From: JANRIC01 sp033765345 | GTDB lineage: Bacteria > Bacteroidota > Bacteroidia > Cytophagales > Microscillaceae | Length of the DNA: 53,210 nucleotides | Assembly: GCA_033765345.1 (NCBI GenBank) | Contig: JANRIC010000092.1 | Location: 1 to 53,210 of the forward strand | Direction of reading: 5' to 3' | Shown: piece after piece, positions 24,248 to 34,180 of the stretch | Layout of the letters: each line of letters starts with the position of its first letter | Position numbering within the stretch: position 1 is the stretch's first letter | Position numbers and translations under genes: made by a program | Notes under the pieces: model-generated | Database searches by the model: none | What the model saw: only the letters and a program-made list of their open reading frames with translations | Told to the model about the DNA's origin: nothing

Positions 24248-25414
24248 TTAGCGATTGTTTACCAAATCGATTCCATCTCGGATACTGACCTCGTGAAAAG
24301 TTGCCTGAATTTGTGTCTTTTTTTGATAAGCTTCGCAAATTCTTTGAATCACTTCTTCCCAGTTTTCCTCCCGCATCAGATTCAAGGTACAGCCTCCAAA
24401 ACCTCCGCCCACCATTCTAGCTCCCAAAATGTTTTTTTCTATGCGAGCCTGTGTGACCAAGAAGTCCAGCTCAGGGGTAGTGACTTCGTACTCGTGTTGC
24501 AGACCATCGTGGGAGGCAAAAAGCCTCTGCCCAACAGCAAATATATCTCCTTTTTCTAAAGCTTCCATTACCTCTAAGACTCGTTGGTTTTCTTTCAGCA
24601 CGTAGAATGCTCTTTTCAAATCAATCGGGTCAAGAAACGATTGATATTTTGCAAGAGTCGCTTCATCTATATCTCGAAGGCTTTGAACGGCAGAAATATC
24701 TTTTGCAATCCTTCCTACGACATTTTCGCAAGATGCTCTGCGTTGGTTATATCCTGAGTCAGCCGCTAATTCGTGTATCACTTGGGAGTCAATCAACACC
24801 AGTTTGTATCCATCTAATTTCAAAGGAAAATATCGGAAGGTCAAGTCTCTGCAATCCAGGCAAATGACTTCATCTGCTTTCCCAAAGAGTACGGCGTATT
24901 GATCCATCAGTCCGCAATTCAATTCTACCCGATGTTCGGTAGCCTGTGCGATCAAGGCGATTTCTTCTCTGGGTATGTTCCAGTGCAATAGTTCGGAAAG
25001 CCCAAAAATAAAGCCGCAACATAAGGCTGCGGAAGAAGAAAGCCCGGCACCAATGGGGATATCACCCCCAAAAACTGCGTGTACACCCTCCGGTCGATAA
25101 CCTCTTGAGGTCAACTCAAGGGTCATAGCTTCAAAATATCTTTTCCAGGAAGATTCTGCAGAAAGGATACAATTTGCCGGATTAATGATTACTTCGTTTT
25201 GGCAGTTCAAGGATTTAATACAAAGTGTTGCCTCAGTATTATTTCCCATTGCAAAATAAAGCTGCTTGTCTATGGCCGCAGGAAGTACAAATCCGAGGTT
25301 ATAGTCGGTATGCTCACCGATGAGGTTGATTCGTCCGGGGGCACGCACCAAAAACGATTCTCGCCCGAAGCTTTCTTGGAATAAATTTTTTATATTTTTT
25401 TGTAAAATGTCCAT
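24248..25414 (-). CDS. galK: Galactokinase
   Basis: A 388-residue GHMP kinase with all family motifs: the galactokinase signature GRINLIGEHTDYNLG near residue 28, the ATP-binding loop PIGAGLSSSAALC, and the C-terminal GGGFGGCT loop. It phosphorylates galactose at C1 with ATP. It lies eight bases downstream of the symporter gene and 32 bases upstream of galT, all on the minus strand, so the cluster would serve uptake and phosphorylation of galactose or a related sugar. Confidence 0.97.
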   Translation of the reverse strand: MDILQKNIKNLFQESFGRESFLVRAPGRINLIGEHTDYNLGFVLPAAIDKQLYFAMGNNTEATLCIKSLNCQNEVIINPANCILSAESSWKRYFEAMTLELTSRGYRPEGVHAVFGGDIPIGAGLSSSAALCCGFIFGLSELLHWNIPREEIALIAQATEHRVELNCGLMDQYAVLFGKADEVICLDCRDLTFRYFPLKLDGYKLVLIDSQVIHELAADSGYNQRRASCENVVGRIAKDISAVQSLRDIDEATLAKYQSFLDPIDLKRAFYVLKENQRVLEVMEALEKGDIFAVGQRLFASHDGLQHEYEVTTPELDFLVTQARIEKNILGARMVGGGFGGCTLNLMREENWEEVIQRICEAYQKKTQIQATFHEVSIRDGIDLVNNR

Positions 25415-25421
25415 GATTCAA

Positions 25422-27017
25422 TTACCAGAATATCGTGTAAATCGCCGCCAGGATGCCTAAAATCAATACACTCATTAGATTAAAAGCGGTACTTGTTTTG
25501 AATAATTCTGGACTGGTCTCCACTTGTTGGGTTTTATGCTTGTTTTCTTTAGCCATCAAAGAAACGATTACTAAAATTACCGATAAAATTACAAAGCAGA
25601 TACCCATTCGGTTGATAAATGGGATAGATTCGTGAAATATCTTAAGATAAAGCGAAAGCGGAAGTGCCAGAAATACCGCTACAAGGGCTGCTTGCGTGCT
25701 TGTCCTTTCCCAAAAAAGCCCAAATATAAAAACTACCAGAATTCCAGGACTTACAAAACCAGTGTATTCCTGGACGAATTGAAATATCTGCCCGAAGTTA
25801 CTCAGCAGAGGCGTGGATACAATACCTAAGACCAAAGATACGGCAGCTACTACCTGACCTATGTAAACCAGTTTCATCTCAGAGGCTTTGCGATCGAATA
25901 ATTTTTGGTGAATGTCTAGGGTATAAATGGTAGCGGTACTATTTACCATAGAACTCAGCGATGAACCGATCGCCGCTACCAGGGCTGCCAATACAATTCC
26001 TTTAAATCCGACACTTACATAATTATTGATGACCCAAGGGTATGCCTCGTCTGCTTTGGTGATTTCTGCGCCGAGTACAAAAGCTGCTATGCCTGGTAAT
26101 ACGATGATAAAAGGTAGAAGAATTTTTACAAAAGCAGCCAGAATCAAGCCTTTTTGGGCTTCCTGAAGGCTTTTGGCTGCTAAAGCTCTTTGGATAATGT
26201 ATTGATTGGTACCCCAGTAGTACAAGTTAGCGATCCACATCCCACCGATGAGTACGCTGATTCCGGGTAATTCGGCATAGGCAGATTTGGTTTCTCCGGT
26301 TTGAATATCAGTATAGGTAGCATCCCGGCTGAAAATCAGGTCAAATTTCTCAGGAGCTTTTTCGTAGAGTGTTTGTAATCCGGCAAAGATACCATCACCA
26401 TTCCCCACAGCCTGCAAAATCATCACAGAAGCGACCGTTCCCCCAAAAACCAACACAATTACTTGCACCACATCTGTCCAGACAACAGCCCTTAGCCCTC
26501 CAAAAATTGAGAAAGTAGAAGAATAAACCGCCAGCCCGATTACACCCCATACAAGCGGAATACCCAGCATATTTTCCAAGGCAAGGCCTCCCAAATAGAG
26601 CAACGAGGTGATGTTGACAAATACAAAAATCAGCAGCCAAAAGATAGCCAATCCGGTACGTACCCTGCCGTCGAAACGCTTTTCAAGGAATTGTGGCATG
26701 GTAGAAATATCATTCTTAAGAAAAATAGGCAGGAAATACTTAGCTACAACCAGGAGTGTTGCCGCAGCCATCAACTCATAAGAGGATATTGCCAGCCCAA
26801 CGGCATATCCCGGTCCGGTCATTCCGATCATTTGCTCTGCGGAGATGTTGGAAGCAATCAGGGAGCCACCCACTGCCCACTAGGGGAGCGTTTTGCTAGC
26901 TAAAAAATAATCCTGTGAATTGGTGATTTTTTCGGTGCGGGCAAGCCAAAGCCCAAAAGCCATCATAGAGACAATGAAACCTATAAAAACGACAAAATCA
27001 AGGGTAGAAAATTGCAT
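25422..27017 (-). pseudogene. Sodium/solute symporter (SSS) family, interrupted by an in-frame TAG
   Basis: From ATG at 27017 the frame reads MQFSTLDFVVFIGFIVSMMA and continues to SQDYFLASKTLP, then a TAG (26880-26882, codon 46), then WAVGGSLIASNISAEQMIG. The family motif at this place is LPWW, so a TGG to TAG change is the likely cause. The rest (to 25422) is a normal SSS transporter of about 530 residues with many membrane segments. It could only be made in full by read-through; a GTG or ATG after the stop would lack the first helix. TAG is not a selenocysteine codon, and a sequencing error cannot be excluded. It is adjacent to galK. Confidence 0.85.
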
Positions 27018-27147
27018 AAAAACAAGATGTAAATGGTGAATTGTAAGTTTTTAGCTTTGTTTTTAATCAGTAAAGCGATAAAAGTCAACTAAAAATATCA
27101 ATTATGCAAGAAGCACCCAAAAAACAATTCACCATTCACAATCTTAT

Positions 27148-27235
27148 ACCCTGATTAAAGTGATTTTCAAAATTGATTAACCTGATTTTAAATGATTTAA
27201 TCCTTAAATTTCCGAAAACCACTTTGGTTTGAGTA
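27148..27235. repeat. Dispersed intergenic repeat, short copy
   Basis: This segment shares an ordered set of words with 19081-19224: ACCCTGATTAAAGTGATTT, TTGATTAACCTGATT, ATGATTTAATCCTTAAA, and AAAACCACTTTGGTTTGAGTA. The other copy has two extra arms that form an inverted repeat. It lies between two SSS symporter genes. Confidence 0.55.
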
Positions 27236-27246
27236 ATCCATCCATC

Positions 27247-29001
27247 CTAGCCGCTAAAATAGATATACGCCATCAAAATCAAGGCGAGTACCACTCCTGA
27301 ATAAATGACATCTGCTTGGGTATAGCTTGCTTTGTTTTCTGCTTTATGGGCATCAGTCATCGTAGAGAAAGTAAGCCCTGAAATTCTTTGATAATCAGGT
27401 TCTTTGGTGGCATAGCTTACACCAATCATTACAGCCACACACACCAAAAAGATCAGTAGACTATAATACTGGAAGAAAATATTGTTGATAATCCAGAAAA
27501 AGCTGCCTTGTTCATAGGCAAATCCTTCCATCAAGGCTACCGGCGTATCAATGGCCAATCGGAATAGCCCCATTACAAAACCTACTCCCAAAGCCGCCAG
27601 ACAGCCTTGTGCATTGAGCCTCTTATTATAAATTCCTAAGAAAAAGACCACAAATATCGGTGGTGCCAGATAGCCCTGCACACTTTGCAAATAATCGTAC
27701 AGTCCCCGACTTCCCTGAATTACAGGTATCCAAAGCAAACCTATGACTACCATTACAGCCGTAGCCACTCTACCAATATACACCAGACTTGCCTCGGAAG
27801 CTTTGGGATTAAAACGTGTATAAAAATCCATTGTAAACAGTGTTGAAGAAGCATTAAAAACTCCTGCCAGCGAACTCATCAGTGCCGCCAGCAATCCAGC
27901 AACGACCATCCCGCGAATTCCCGAAGGCAATATCTCGGAAACCAACAAAGGAAATGCCTGCTGGGCGTTTTCAGTGATTACTTTACCGTTTTCATCCAAC
28001 ATAGCCGTAGCAATGCTCTCTACTTTGCCGCTGGCTGCCAGTGCAAAACAAATCATACCCGGAATAATAAAAATAAACACAGGTAATAATTTCAAAAATG
28101 CCGCTGCAATCGTCCCTCTACGGGCTTCTTTGAGGCTAGAAGCGCCCAAGGTCCTTTGCACGATATACTGATCAGTACACCAATACCACAAACCAATGAT
28201 AGGCGCACAGAAAAGCATTCCCGGCCAAGGGTAGTTGCTGTTGAAATACCAAGCCATTTGAGTTTCTGTCTTGACAGGTGCCCAAGTACCTTCTATGCCA
28301 TTAGGTATGATAGGTTTCCAGAGATTGAACATCTCCGTGCCGCATACCCTTCTCAATTCGCTCCATCCTCCCAAAGCATCCAATCCATAATAAGTCACCA
28401 AAATAGAACCAAATATTAGTATCACCGTCTGAATAGCCTCTGTATAGGCTACTGCTTTCAGACCACCTAAAATAGTATATGCTCCTGTGAGGATGATTAC
28501 TAAAATCGACCCTATCCAGAAGCTATCAAGCCCCATAAAATTAACATCTGGTAGCAATACCCCAAAAACAATCCCTCCAGCGAAGATACCAACAGCGATC
28601 TTGGTAAGTACATAAGCGACCAGTGAAATCAGGGAAAGTACCCAACGAGCTGTGGGAGAAAAGCGTTTTTCCAGAAACTCCGGCATCGTATACACCTGCG
28701 AACGCATATAAAAAGGTGCTAAAACCCATCCCAACACCAACAAACACCAGGCGTGCAATTCATAATGTGCCAGTGCTACCCCATTGGTAGCTCCTGACCC
28801 GGCCAAACCAACCAGGTGCTCAGAACCAATATTGGAAGCAAAAATAGAAGCTCCTACGATAAACCAACCCAAGTTTCTTCCAGCTAGGAAGTATTCATCT
28901 GAGGTATTATCCCGTTTCAGAATAATCCACCAGGCAACGCCTAGAATCAGGGCAAAATAAGCCCCAATGATAACCCAATCCAGTGTAGTTAATACAGACA
29001 T
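27247..29001 (-). CDS. Sodium/solute symporter, SglT-like
   Basis: A 584-residue SSS-family membrane transporter, intact, with about 14 predicted helices. Typical motifs are AGRNLGWFIVGASIFASNI (the first half of the first repeat), GGLKAVAYTEAIQ and RGMVVAGLLAALMSSLAG (sodium site region). The family couples sugar, amino acid or vitamin uptake to sodium. Similarity to vibrio-type sugar symporters and the neighbouring galK/galT and interrupted SSS gene suggest a galactose or related hexose substrate, which is inference. It lies 229 bases upstream of the interrupted symporter on the same strand. Confidence 0.92.
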   Translation of the reverse strand: MSVLTTLDWVIIGAYFALILGVAWWIILKRDNTSDEYFLAGRNLGWFIVGASIFASNIGSEHLVGLAGSGATNGVALAHYELHAWCLLVLGWVLAPFYMRSQVYTMPEFLEKRFSPTARWVLSLISLVAYVLTKIAVGIFAGGIVFGVLLPDVNFMGLDSFWIGSILVIILTGAYTILGGLKAVAYTEAIQTVILIFGSILVTYYGLDALGGWSELRRVCGTEMFNLWKPIIPNGIEGTWAPVKTETQMAWYFNSNYPWPGMLFCAPIIGLWYWCTDQYIVQRTLGASSLKEARRGTIAAAFLKLLPVFIFIIPGMICFALAASGKVESIATAMLDENGKVITENAQQAFPLLVSEILPSGIRGMVVAGLLAALMSSLAGVFNASSTLFTMDFYTRFNPKASEASLVYIGRVATAVMVVIGLLWIPVIQGSRGLYDYLQSVQGYLAPPIFVVFFLGIYNKRLNAQGCLAALGVGFVMGLFRLAIDTPVALMEGFAYEQGSFFWIINNIFFQYYSLLIFLVCVAVMIGVSYATKEPDYQRISGLTFSTMTDAHKAENKASYTQADVIYSGVVLALILMAYIYFSG

Positions 29002-29148
29002 ATCAGTTATTTGTGTTTTTTATGAAGTATTCTAGTTAAAATTTTAGCTTGCTCAAATAGTCACAATGACTATATTAATTGCAAATTTTATAATTTCCAG
29101 GGGAATATTCTTATAAATTCCGTTTTTTTTTCCAAATAAAGCCTCACA

Positions 29149-30342
29149 TCAGACATTATATTCAGGTTTCCAGTTTTCAATTCTTTGATTATCCATAGCA
29201 TCCAAAGCCATTTGCACTGTAAAAGCTACTTTGGCACCACTTTCAACGGTAGAATCTGGCTTTTTCTTGGAGGTAATGTTGTCATAAAAATCTATCAAGG
29301 CTTGTTTGCTTGGATCGAGGTGCTCGACATCAATGGGTGCAGCTTCTCCTTTTTTCCAGGCATTGACTGTAGCCCCTGAGACTCCATCCACTACGCCGAT
29401 TTCTTTTTGGATGCTGTTTTCGGCGTAGACCCAGGCTTTGGTATAATCCAGCACGATAGTACCTTTATCGCCGAACACCTTGATTTTATAATCATCCAGG
29501 GCGTTGGAAGTCAGGCAAGTAAATTTGGCTTTGATTCCTTCGGGGTATAACATCAGCAGGTGAATGTTGTCGTAGGTTTCGCGGCCGTCTTTCCAGTAAT
29601 CAATACCTCCTATACCCATGACAGTGAGTGGGTGGGCATCCAATACCCAATTGATAAAGTCGATTTGATGCGAACAAAGCTCCGCGGTAAGTCCGCCTGA
29701 ATATTCGCGGTACATACGCCAGTTGATCATACGCTCCCACTGAGGGTCGGGTACTGGGCGGCGCCAGTTGCCGTTGCGGTTCCATTGGCATTCAAAAGCT
29801 GTAATTTTGCCGATATAGCCCGATTGGATGATCTCGACAGCTTTGTGGTAAAGGCGAGAGCTATGGTATTGGTGTCCGGTCTGGAAAGTTTGTGAAGAAC
29901 CACGTACTTTTTTAATGAGTTTTTTGATTCCTTCAATGCCTTTGCCCAGGGTTTTTTCGCAGTATACGTGCAGTCCAGCATCCAGAGCATCCATCGCCAT
30001 TGGGATATGCATAGAGAAGGGCGTAGAAATAATTACGGCATCAAGGTCTTTATCTGCCAATAGTTTTTGGTAATCAGAATAAGCTTTGGCTCCGGGTGCA
30101 GCAAGTTTCATAGCTGACTCGAGGCGAAAAGGAATCACATCACAGCAAGCAGTTACACGTAGATTGGGGATTTCCCGGATATAATTAGCCAGACCTGTGC
30201 CGCGATCACCTGTGCCAATGATGCCAATATTTAAGGTGTCACTAGGAGCAGATTTCCCCCAAGAAACCCACGGAAGCCCCCAAGCAATAGCAGCAGCACT
30301 AACACCCAAGCCAGTAAGGAAGGCTCTTCTTTTCATTTCCAT
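29149..30342 (-). CDS. Gfo/Idh/MocA-family oxidoreductase, exported by the Tat pathway
   Basis: A 397-residue NAD(P)-dependent sugar-type dehydrogenase. The N-terminus MEMKRRAFLTGLGVSAAAIA has the twin-arginine motif and hydrophobic segment of a Tat signal, so it would fold with cofactor before export. The Rossmann loop is NIGIIGTGDRGTGLANYI, and the catalytic Glu-Lys pair sits in YCEKTLGKG. The C-terminal domain has RMYREYSGGLTAELCSHQID. Many Bacteroidota carry such exported members, but the substrate is unknown. It is the upstream member of the minus-strand sugar cluster. Confidence 0.92.
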   Translation of the reverse strand: MEMKRRAFLTGLGVSAAAIAWGLPWVSWGKSAPSDTLNIGIIGTGDRGTGLANYIREIPNLRVTACCDVIPFRLESAMKLAAPGAKAYSDYQKLLADKDLDAVIISTPFSMHIPMAMDALDAGLHVYCEKTLGKGIEGIKKLIKKVRGSSQTFQTGHQYHSSRLYHKAVEIIQSGYIGKITAFECQWNRNGNWRRPVPDPQWERMINWRMYREYSGGLTAELCSHQIDFINWVLDAHPLTVMGIGGIDYWKDGRETYDNIHLLMLYPEGIKAKFTCLTSNALDDYKIKVFGDKGTIVLDYTKAWVYAENSIQKEIGVVDGVSGATVNAWKKGEAAPIDVEHLDPSKQALIDFYDNITSKKKPDSTVESGAKVAFTVQMALDAMDNQRIENWKPEYNV

Positions 30343-30507
30343 AATTAGTACAAATAAATGATTAGATATTCTAATTAGTGCTTAAAGATAGAGAAGAAAA
30401 TAAGGAAAAAAAATATTGACTATGATTTACTTGATTTTTAGGATTTAAGATAGTTGTTTTGTTTGATTAGGAAGGACTTGATATTTTTAATCTTTAGATT
30501 TTTTTGT

Positions 30508-30537
30508 TTGAGCATTCTGGATAAAAATCTACTTTTG
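30508..30537 (+). promoter_or_regulatory. Bacteroidota-type promoter for the cupin/EEP operon
   Basis: TTG at 30508-30510 and TACTTTTG at 30530-30537 are separated by 19 bases, an exact match to the Bacteroidota TTG-N19-21-TAnnTTTG pattern. The ATG of the cupin gene is 71 bases downstream. Confidence 0.55.
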
Positions 30538-30608
30538 TTGAAGATTGTCTTATATAAAAGGATAAGCAGACGATTTCAAATTTTTACCACCTCAAACTCT
30601 TTATCAAT

Positions 30609-30932
30609 ATGAATTTCTTTGAAAATTTAGAAAATATACCCTCTGTGGAAAAAATGCCGGGATTTCACGGTAAATTTAGCCATACCGAAAGGATGACCCT
30701 TGCAAAATGGCGCATAGAAGCAGGTTCGATATTGCCCCAGCACAACCACGAACACGAGCAATTGGTCATTTTGCTTCGTGGTGAATTTGAAATGAAGGTA
30801 GGAGAGGAAGTCAAAATCTGCAAACCCGGAGATATCGTGAAAATTCCTTCAATGGCCTTTCACTCCGGCAAGGCTTTGACCGATTGCGAAATAATAGATA
30901 TATTTCAACCTGTAAGAGAAGATTTTAAATAA
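30609..30932 (+). CDS. Cupin-domain protein
   Basis: A 107-residue single-domain cupin. The metal motif is ILPQHNHEHEQLVILLRGEF, with three His and a Glu, and the second motif is CKPGDIVKIPSMAFHSG with the distal His. Such proteins bind a divalent metal and often act as isomerases or dioxygenases, or as sugar-sensing regulators. It overlaps the start of the next gene (TAATG), so the two are co-translated. Function is not resolved. Confidence 0.9.
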   Translation: MNFFENLENIPSVEKMPGFHGKFSHTERMTLAKWRIEAGSILPQHNHEHEQLVILLRGEFEMKVGEEVKICKPGDIVKIPSMAFHSGKALTDCEIIDIFQPVREDFK

Positions 30933-31771
30933 TGTTACAATTATTATTCACTGTATTCTTTTTAATGATTACTCTGGAATCTGCACAGACTCAGACTATG
31001 AAATGCCTAAGCTACAACATCCGATTTGATAATCCTAAAGACGGTGAAAATCGCTGGGATAACCGCAAAGAAAATATGAGAGCTCAAATTCGGTTTTTGG
31101 AGCCGGATGTGTTTGGCGTGCAGGAAGCCCTGGCACACCAGGTCAAATACTTGGATGAAAACCTAGAAGCATATACTTTTGTGGGCGTAGGAAGGGATGA
31201 CGGCCAGGAAAGTGGTGAATATTCGGCTTTATTTTACAAAAAAACGATTTTTAATCTCCTACAATCCGGTACTTTTTGGCTTTCCGAAAGCCCCGAAGTA
31301 CCCTCCAAAGCCTGGGATGCAGCCCTGCCTCGCATTTGTACGTATGCCTTGCTGGAATACAAAAACTCTGGTAAACAATGTTGGGTCTTTAACACCCATT
31401 TTGACCACGTGGGTGTGCAGGCTCGCCTGAATTCCGCCAAACTGATTCTCCAACAGATACAAGCGTTCAACAAAAACAAACAGCCCGTAGTCCTAATGGG
31501 TGATTTCAATGCACGCCCCAAAGATGCCCCTATTCAGGCGATCAAAGAAGAAATGTTGGACAGTCAGGCTGCGGAGGGAGTACTAAAATTCGGGCAAGAG
31601 GGTACTTTTAATGGTTTTCAGATAGATCATTCCTCAGATGGGCGCATCGATTATATTTTCCTGAGCCAGGGCAGTTTTAAAGTAAAAAAATATGCTGTAT
31701 TGAGCGAATTGATCCGACAGCGATTTATTTCAGATCATTTTCCGGTTTTTGTAGAGCTAGAGATGAACTAG
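30932..31771 (+). CDS. Exported endonuclease/exonuclease/phosphatase (EEP) family protein
   Basis: A 279-residue EEP-family hydrolase with a signal peptide (MLQLLFTVFFLMITLESAQT). Family landmarks are MKCLSYNIRFDN at the start of the domain, DVFGVQEAL (metal-binding Glu), VFNTHFDHVG (His-Asp), VLMGDFNARP (Asp-x-Asn) and ISDHFPVF (Asp-His). All catalytic positions look intact. The many relatives in Bacteroidota are secreted phosphodiesterases or phosphatases of unknown substrate. It shares an operon with the cupin gene. Confidence 0.92.
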   Translation: MLQLLFTVFFLMITLESAQTQTMKCLSYNIRFDNPKDGENRWDNRKENMRAQIRFLEPDVFGVQEALAHQVKYLDENLEAYTFVGVGRDDGQESGEYSALFYKKTIFNLLQSGTFWLSESPEVPSKAWDAALPRICTYALLEYKNSGKQCWVFNTHFDHVGVQARLNSAKLILQQIQAFNKNKQPVVLMGDFNARPKDAPIQAIKEEMLDSQAAEGVLKFGQEGTFNGFQIDHSSDGRIDYIFLSQGSFKVKKYAVLSELIRQRFISDHFPVFVELEMN

Positions 31772-31790
31772 GATAGAAAAACGATTTATG

Positions 31791-32114
31791 TCACGTTTTG
31801 AACCTTAACACTTCTCGAGATACTTTGAGCGTAACGCCCTTTTCGGTTTTTAAAACACGATTGAAATAGGTGAGGCTTCTAAAACAGGGGCAAAGGCGAT
31901 TTCGGTCATCGTTTTATCAGTTTCTTATAGTTTTGAAAAATTCGTGGAAAGCACCCTCCGAAAGATGTATCTGTTCAGCTACCTCAACTATCCGAAGTTT
32001 TTTTGATTCGGGATGATGATACAAATGGAAAGCAATGCATTCCATCTCAGAAGCATATTCCTTAAGACTTTAATTGCCCTGCCTCGGTTTGATGACTTCA
32101 AAAGTTGCCCTCAT
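31791..32114 (-). pseudogene. Remnant of an AraC-family regulator
   Basis: The minus strand from ATG at 32114 starts MRATFEVIKPRQGN, a typical AraC opening, and soon hits a stop. Further on, another frame gives IVEVAEQIHLSEGAFHEFFK, the first AraC HTH, and a third frame gives MTEIAFA and then SLTYFNRVLKTEKGVT, the second HTH. Most of the sensor domain is gone, and several stops and frameshifts separate the pieces. It lies divergent to the PhyH gene at 32254, which it probably once regulated. Confidence 0.75.
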
Positions 32115-32210
32115 ACTTTATTGCTTGATTTTTTGATAAAAATGATATTGAATTTCAGTATAGTACTATTATTTGCTCAAATAGGGTAAGATTCTCATAT
32201 CCAACAGCCA

Positions 32211-32218
32211 TAACTTTG
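32211..32218 (+). promoter_or_regulatory. Possible -7 promoter element TAACTTTG for the PhyH gene
   Basis: TAACTTTG matches TAnnTTTG and is followed by TAC, the usual downstream context. It lies 35 bases before the ATG at 32254. No TTG is found at the expected distance upstream. Confidence 0.45.
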
Positions 32219-32253
32219 TACTATGTTTAATATTCATTCTAAATTTTATCCAA

Positions 32254-33078
32254 ATGCAAATACCAGATTCCATAGCTACATTTCTATACAAACCATTTGA
32301 GCTCACAAAAGAACAGATCCAATACTACGAAAACTATCGCTACATCAAGCTCAAAGATGTACTGAATGAAGAAACATTAAGTTTTTTTAATGAAGTGATT
32401 AGTCAACAAGTCGATAAAATGAATTCCGAGACAAGATCATTGGAAGAAAGAACAACTTACGGCAAGGCTTTTCTACAATTATTTAACCTCTGGACTCAAA
32501 ATGACTTGATCAAACAACTGGTTTTTAGCAAACGACTCGGAAAAATCGCTTCCGATCTCATGCAAACCGATGGCGTCCGCATTTATCACGACCAGGCTTT
32601 GTTTAAAGAAGGCGGCGGAGGTATCACACCCTGGCACGCTGACCAATATTATTGGCCACTTGAGACAGATAAAACCATTACCGCTTGGATGCCTCTACAA
32701 GCGACTCCTCTTGAATTAGGCCCTTTGGAGTTTAGCGCAGGAAGCCATCAAATCGTGGAAGGTAGAGAATTGGAAATTGGCGATGAAAGTGAAACGTTGA
32801 TTCAACAAAAACTAAGGGTTACGGATTTCAAGCACGTCATAGAACCTTTTGATTTGGGAGAAATCAGCTTCCATTCTGGCTGGGTTTTTCACCGCGCTGG
32901 TGCCAATACCACAGATACAATGCGAAAAGTGATGACCATTATTTATATGGATAAAAATATGAAGCTCAAACAACCCGAAAATAAAAATCAAATCAATGAC
33001 TGGAATACCTGGTGCCCTGGTGCTCAAGTGGGTGAAATTATCAATACGCCCTTGAACCCGGTTATATTTGCACATTGA
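32254..33078 (+). CDS. Phytanoyl-CoA dioxygenase (PhyH) family protein
   Basis: A 274-residue Fe(II)/2-oxoglutarate oxygenase-like protein. The triad is visible as TPWHADQYYW (His-x-Asp) and VFHRAGANTT (distal His and 2-oxoglutarate-binding Arg region), with AWMPLQ and GPLEFSAGSH between them. The metal-binding residues are intact. The substrate is unknown. It was probably controlled by the adjacent AraC-type regulator, which has decayed (31791-32114). It is a different subtype from the PhyH protein at 5848-6636. Confidence 0.88.
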   Translation: MQIPDSIATFLYKPFELTKEQIQYYENYRYIKLKDVLNEETLSFFNEVISQQVDKMNSETRSLEERTTYGKAFLQLFNLWTQNDLIKQLVFSKRLGKIASDLMQTDGVRIYHDQALFKEGGGGITPWHADQYYWPLETDKTITAWMPLQATPLELGPLEFSAGSHQIVEGRELEIGDESETLIQQKLRVTDFKHVIEPFDLGEISFHSGWVFHRAGANTTDTMRKVMTIIYMDKNMKLKQPENKNQINDWNTWCPGAQVGEIINTPLNPVIFAH

Positions 33079-33303
33079 TAGATAAAGTCTTATGTATCCA
33101 ACAAGTTTTGGCTAAATATGTACTTTTTAAAGTACAGACCAATCCTGAAAGCAGGGTAAAAGTAAATCTACTTTATCAGGCTTAGAAGTGGAGTATTTTA
33201 TTATTCAAATGTATAGCCAACCAAATGATGTAGCATTTAGCCTACTACCTACGTGGTCATGCCAAATATTTGTGGAGCGATTTTGTAACGATGACCCCAA
33301 ACC

Positions 33304-33870
33304 TTAACGAAGTCTATAGTTTAGACCGAACCCAAGCCCATAATTGCTTAATTGTTCGTTGCTGAGTTGTGCATTGTAACGGATTTCGGTAAGGAGTGAT
33401 AATTTTTGATTGAGTTTCCAATCCCTTCCCAAGGAGAAAAGTATACTTGAGTCAAAAGAACCGTACTTTTGAGCCCGGATGTTTACGTCCGAATCCTTAG
33501 TACGCGTGTGTACTCCTAAAAATGTATCCACACTTAAACCCATAGCTAGGTAAGTACGCCCGAACTGGTACCGGATACAAAAGGGAATTTGTAAGAAATA
33601 ATAATCTACCGTGGCAAAGCCATTTCTGAATTGTCCGGGCAAGTTGAAGATATACTCAAACCGTACTCCCCGATTAATTTGATATAATCCGCTTTCAATG
33701 CTGCCGTGTTTGCTAAATTGATAAATAACCTGCCCTCCCAATCCAGGGGAAAAGACAGCAGAATACTCAGCAAACTCGACAAGCAATTTTCCTCCCACCC
33801 TTAGAGTGTTTTTTTGTGCATGCAGGCTTGTGCAAATCACCAAGAACAATAAAAAAAATCTTGTTTTCAT
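33304..33870 (-). CDS. Outer-membrane beta-barrel protein (PorT-like family)
   Basis: A 188-residue protein with a signal peptide (MKTRFFLLFLVICTSLHAQ) and a mature part of alternating strands such as GSIESGLYQINRGVRF, YYFLQIPFCIRYQFG and TYLAMGLSVDTF, ending in GLGFGLNYRLR. It fits the small 8-strand barrels abundant in Bacteroidota. No partner gene is obvious; a sigma factor is not adjacent. Function unknown. Confidence 0.85.
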   Translation of the reverse strand: MKTRFFLLFLVICTSLHAQKNTLRVGGKLLVEFAEYSAVFSPGLGGQVIYQFSKHGSIESGLYQINRGVRFEYIFNLPGQFRNGFATVDYYFLQIPFCIRYQFGRTYLAMGLSVDTFLGVHTRTKDSDVNIRAQKYGSFDSSILFSLGRDWKLNQKLSLLTEIRYNAQLSNEQLSNYGLGFGLNYRLR

Positions 33871-34180
33871 AATGGATCATAATAATGAATAGTTCTTAGG
33901 AATAAAAATTTATCTTTTACCTCCCAATACAATCAATGCGATTGATTAGAAAATGAAGATTGATAAAGCATTTAAAATTAGGGAGAAGAAAGACGGTTTC
34001 CAAATGTTCAAAGCCCGTAAAGTACCATTTTGGAGTTAATATGAAGTTAATGTTTTGGGTGCTTGTTTATGCAAATATCCTCTGAAAAAAATGAGGTTTG
34101 GATGGTTTATATCCCATCAAGTTTCTATGCGTTTGTTGTTATAAAAATTAATAACTAAATTGTCAAAAAAGAAAAATAAG

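Noticed and set aside
26880..26882. Selenocysteine or recoded stop in the SSS symporter
   Set aside because: The codon is TAG, not TGA, and there is no evidence of stop-codon reassignment; a nonsense mutation is simpler.
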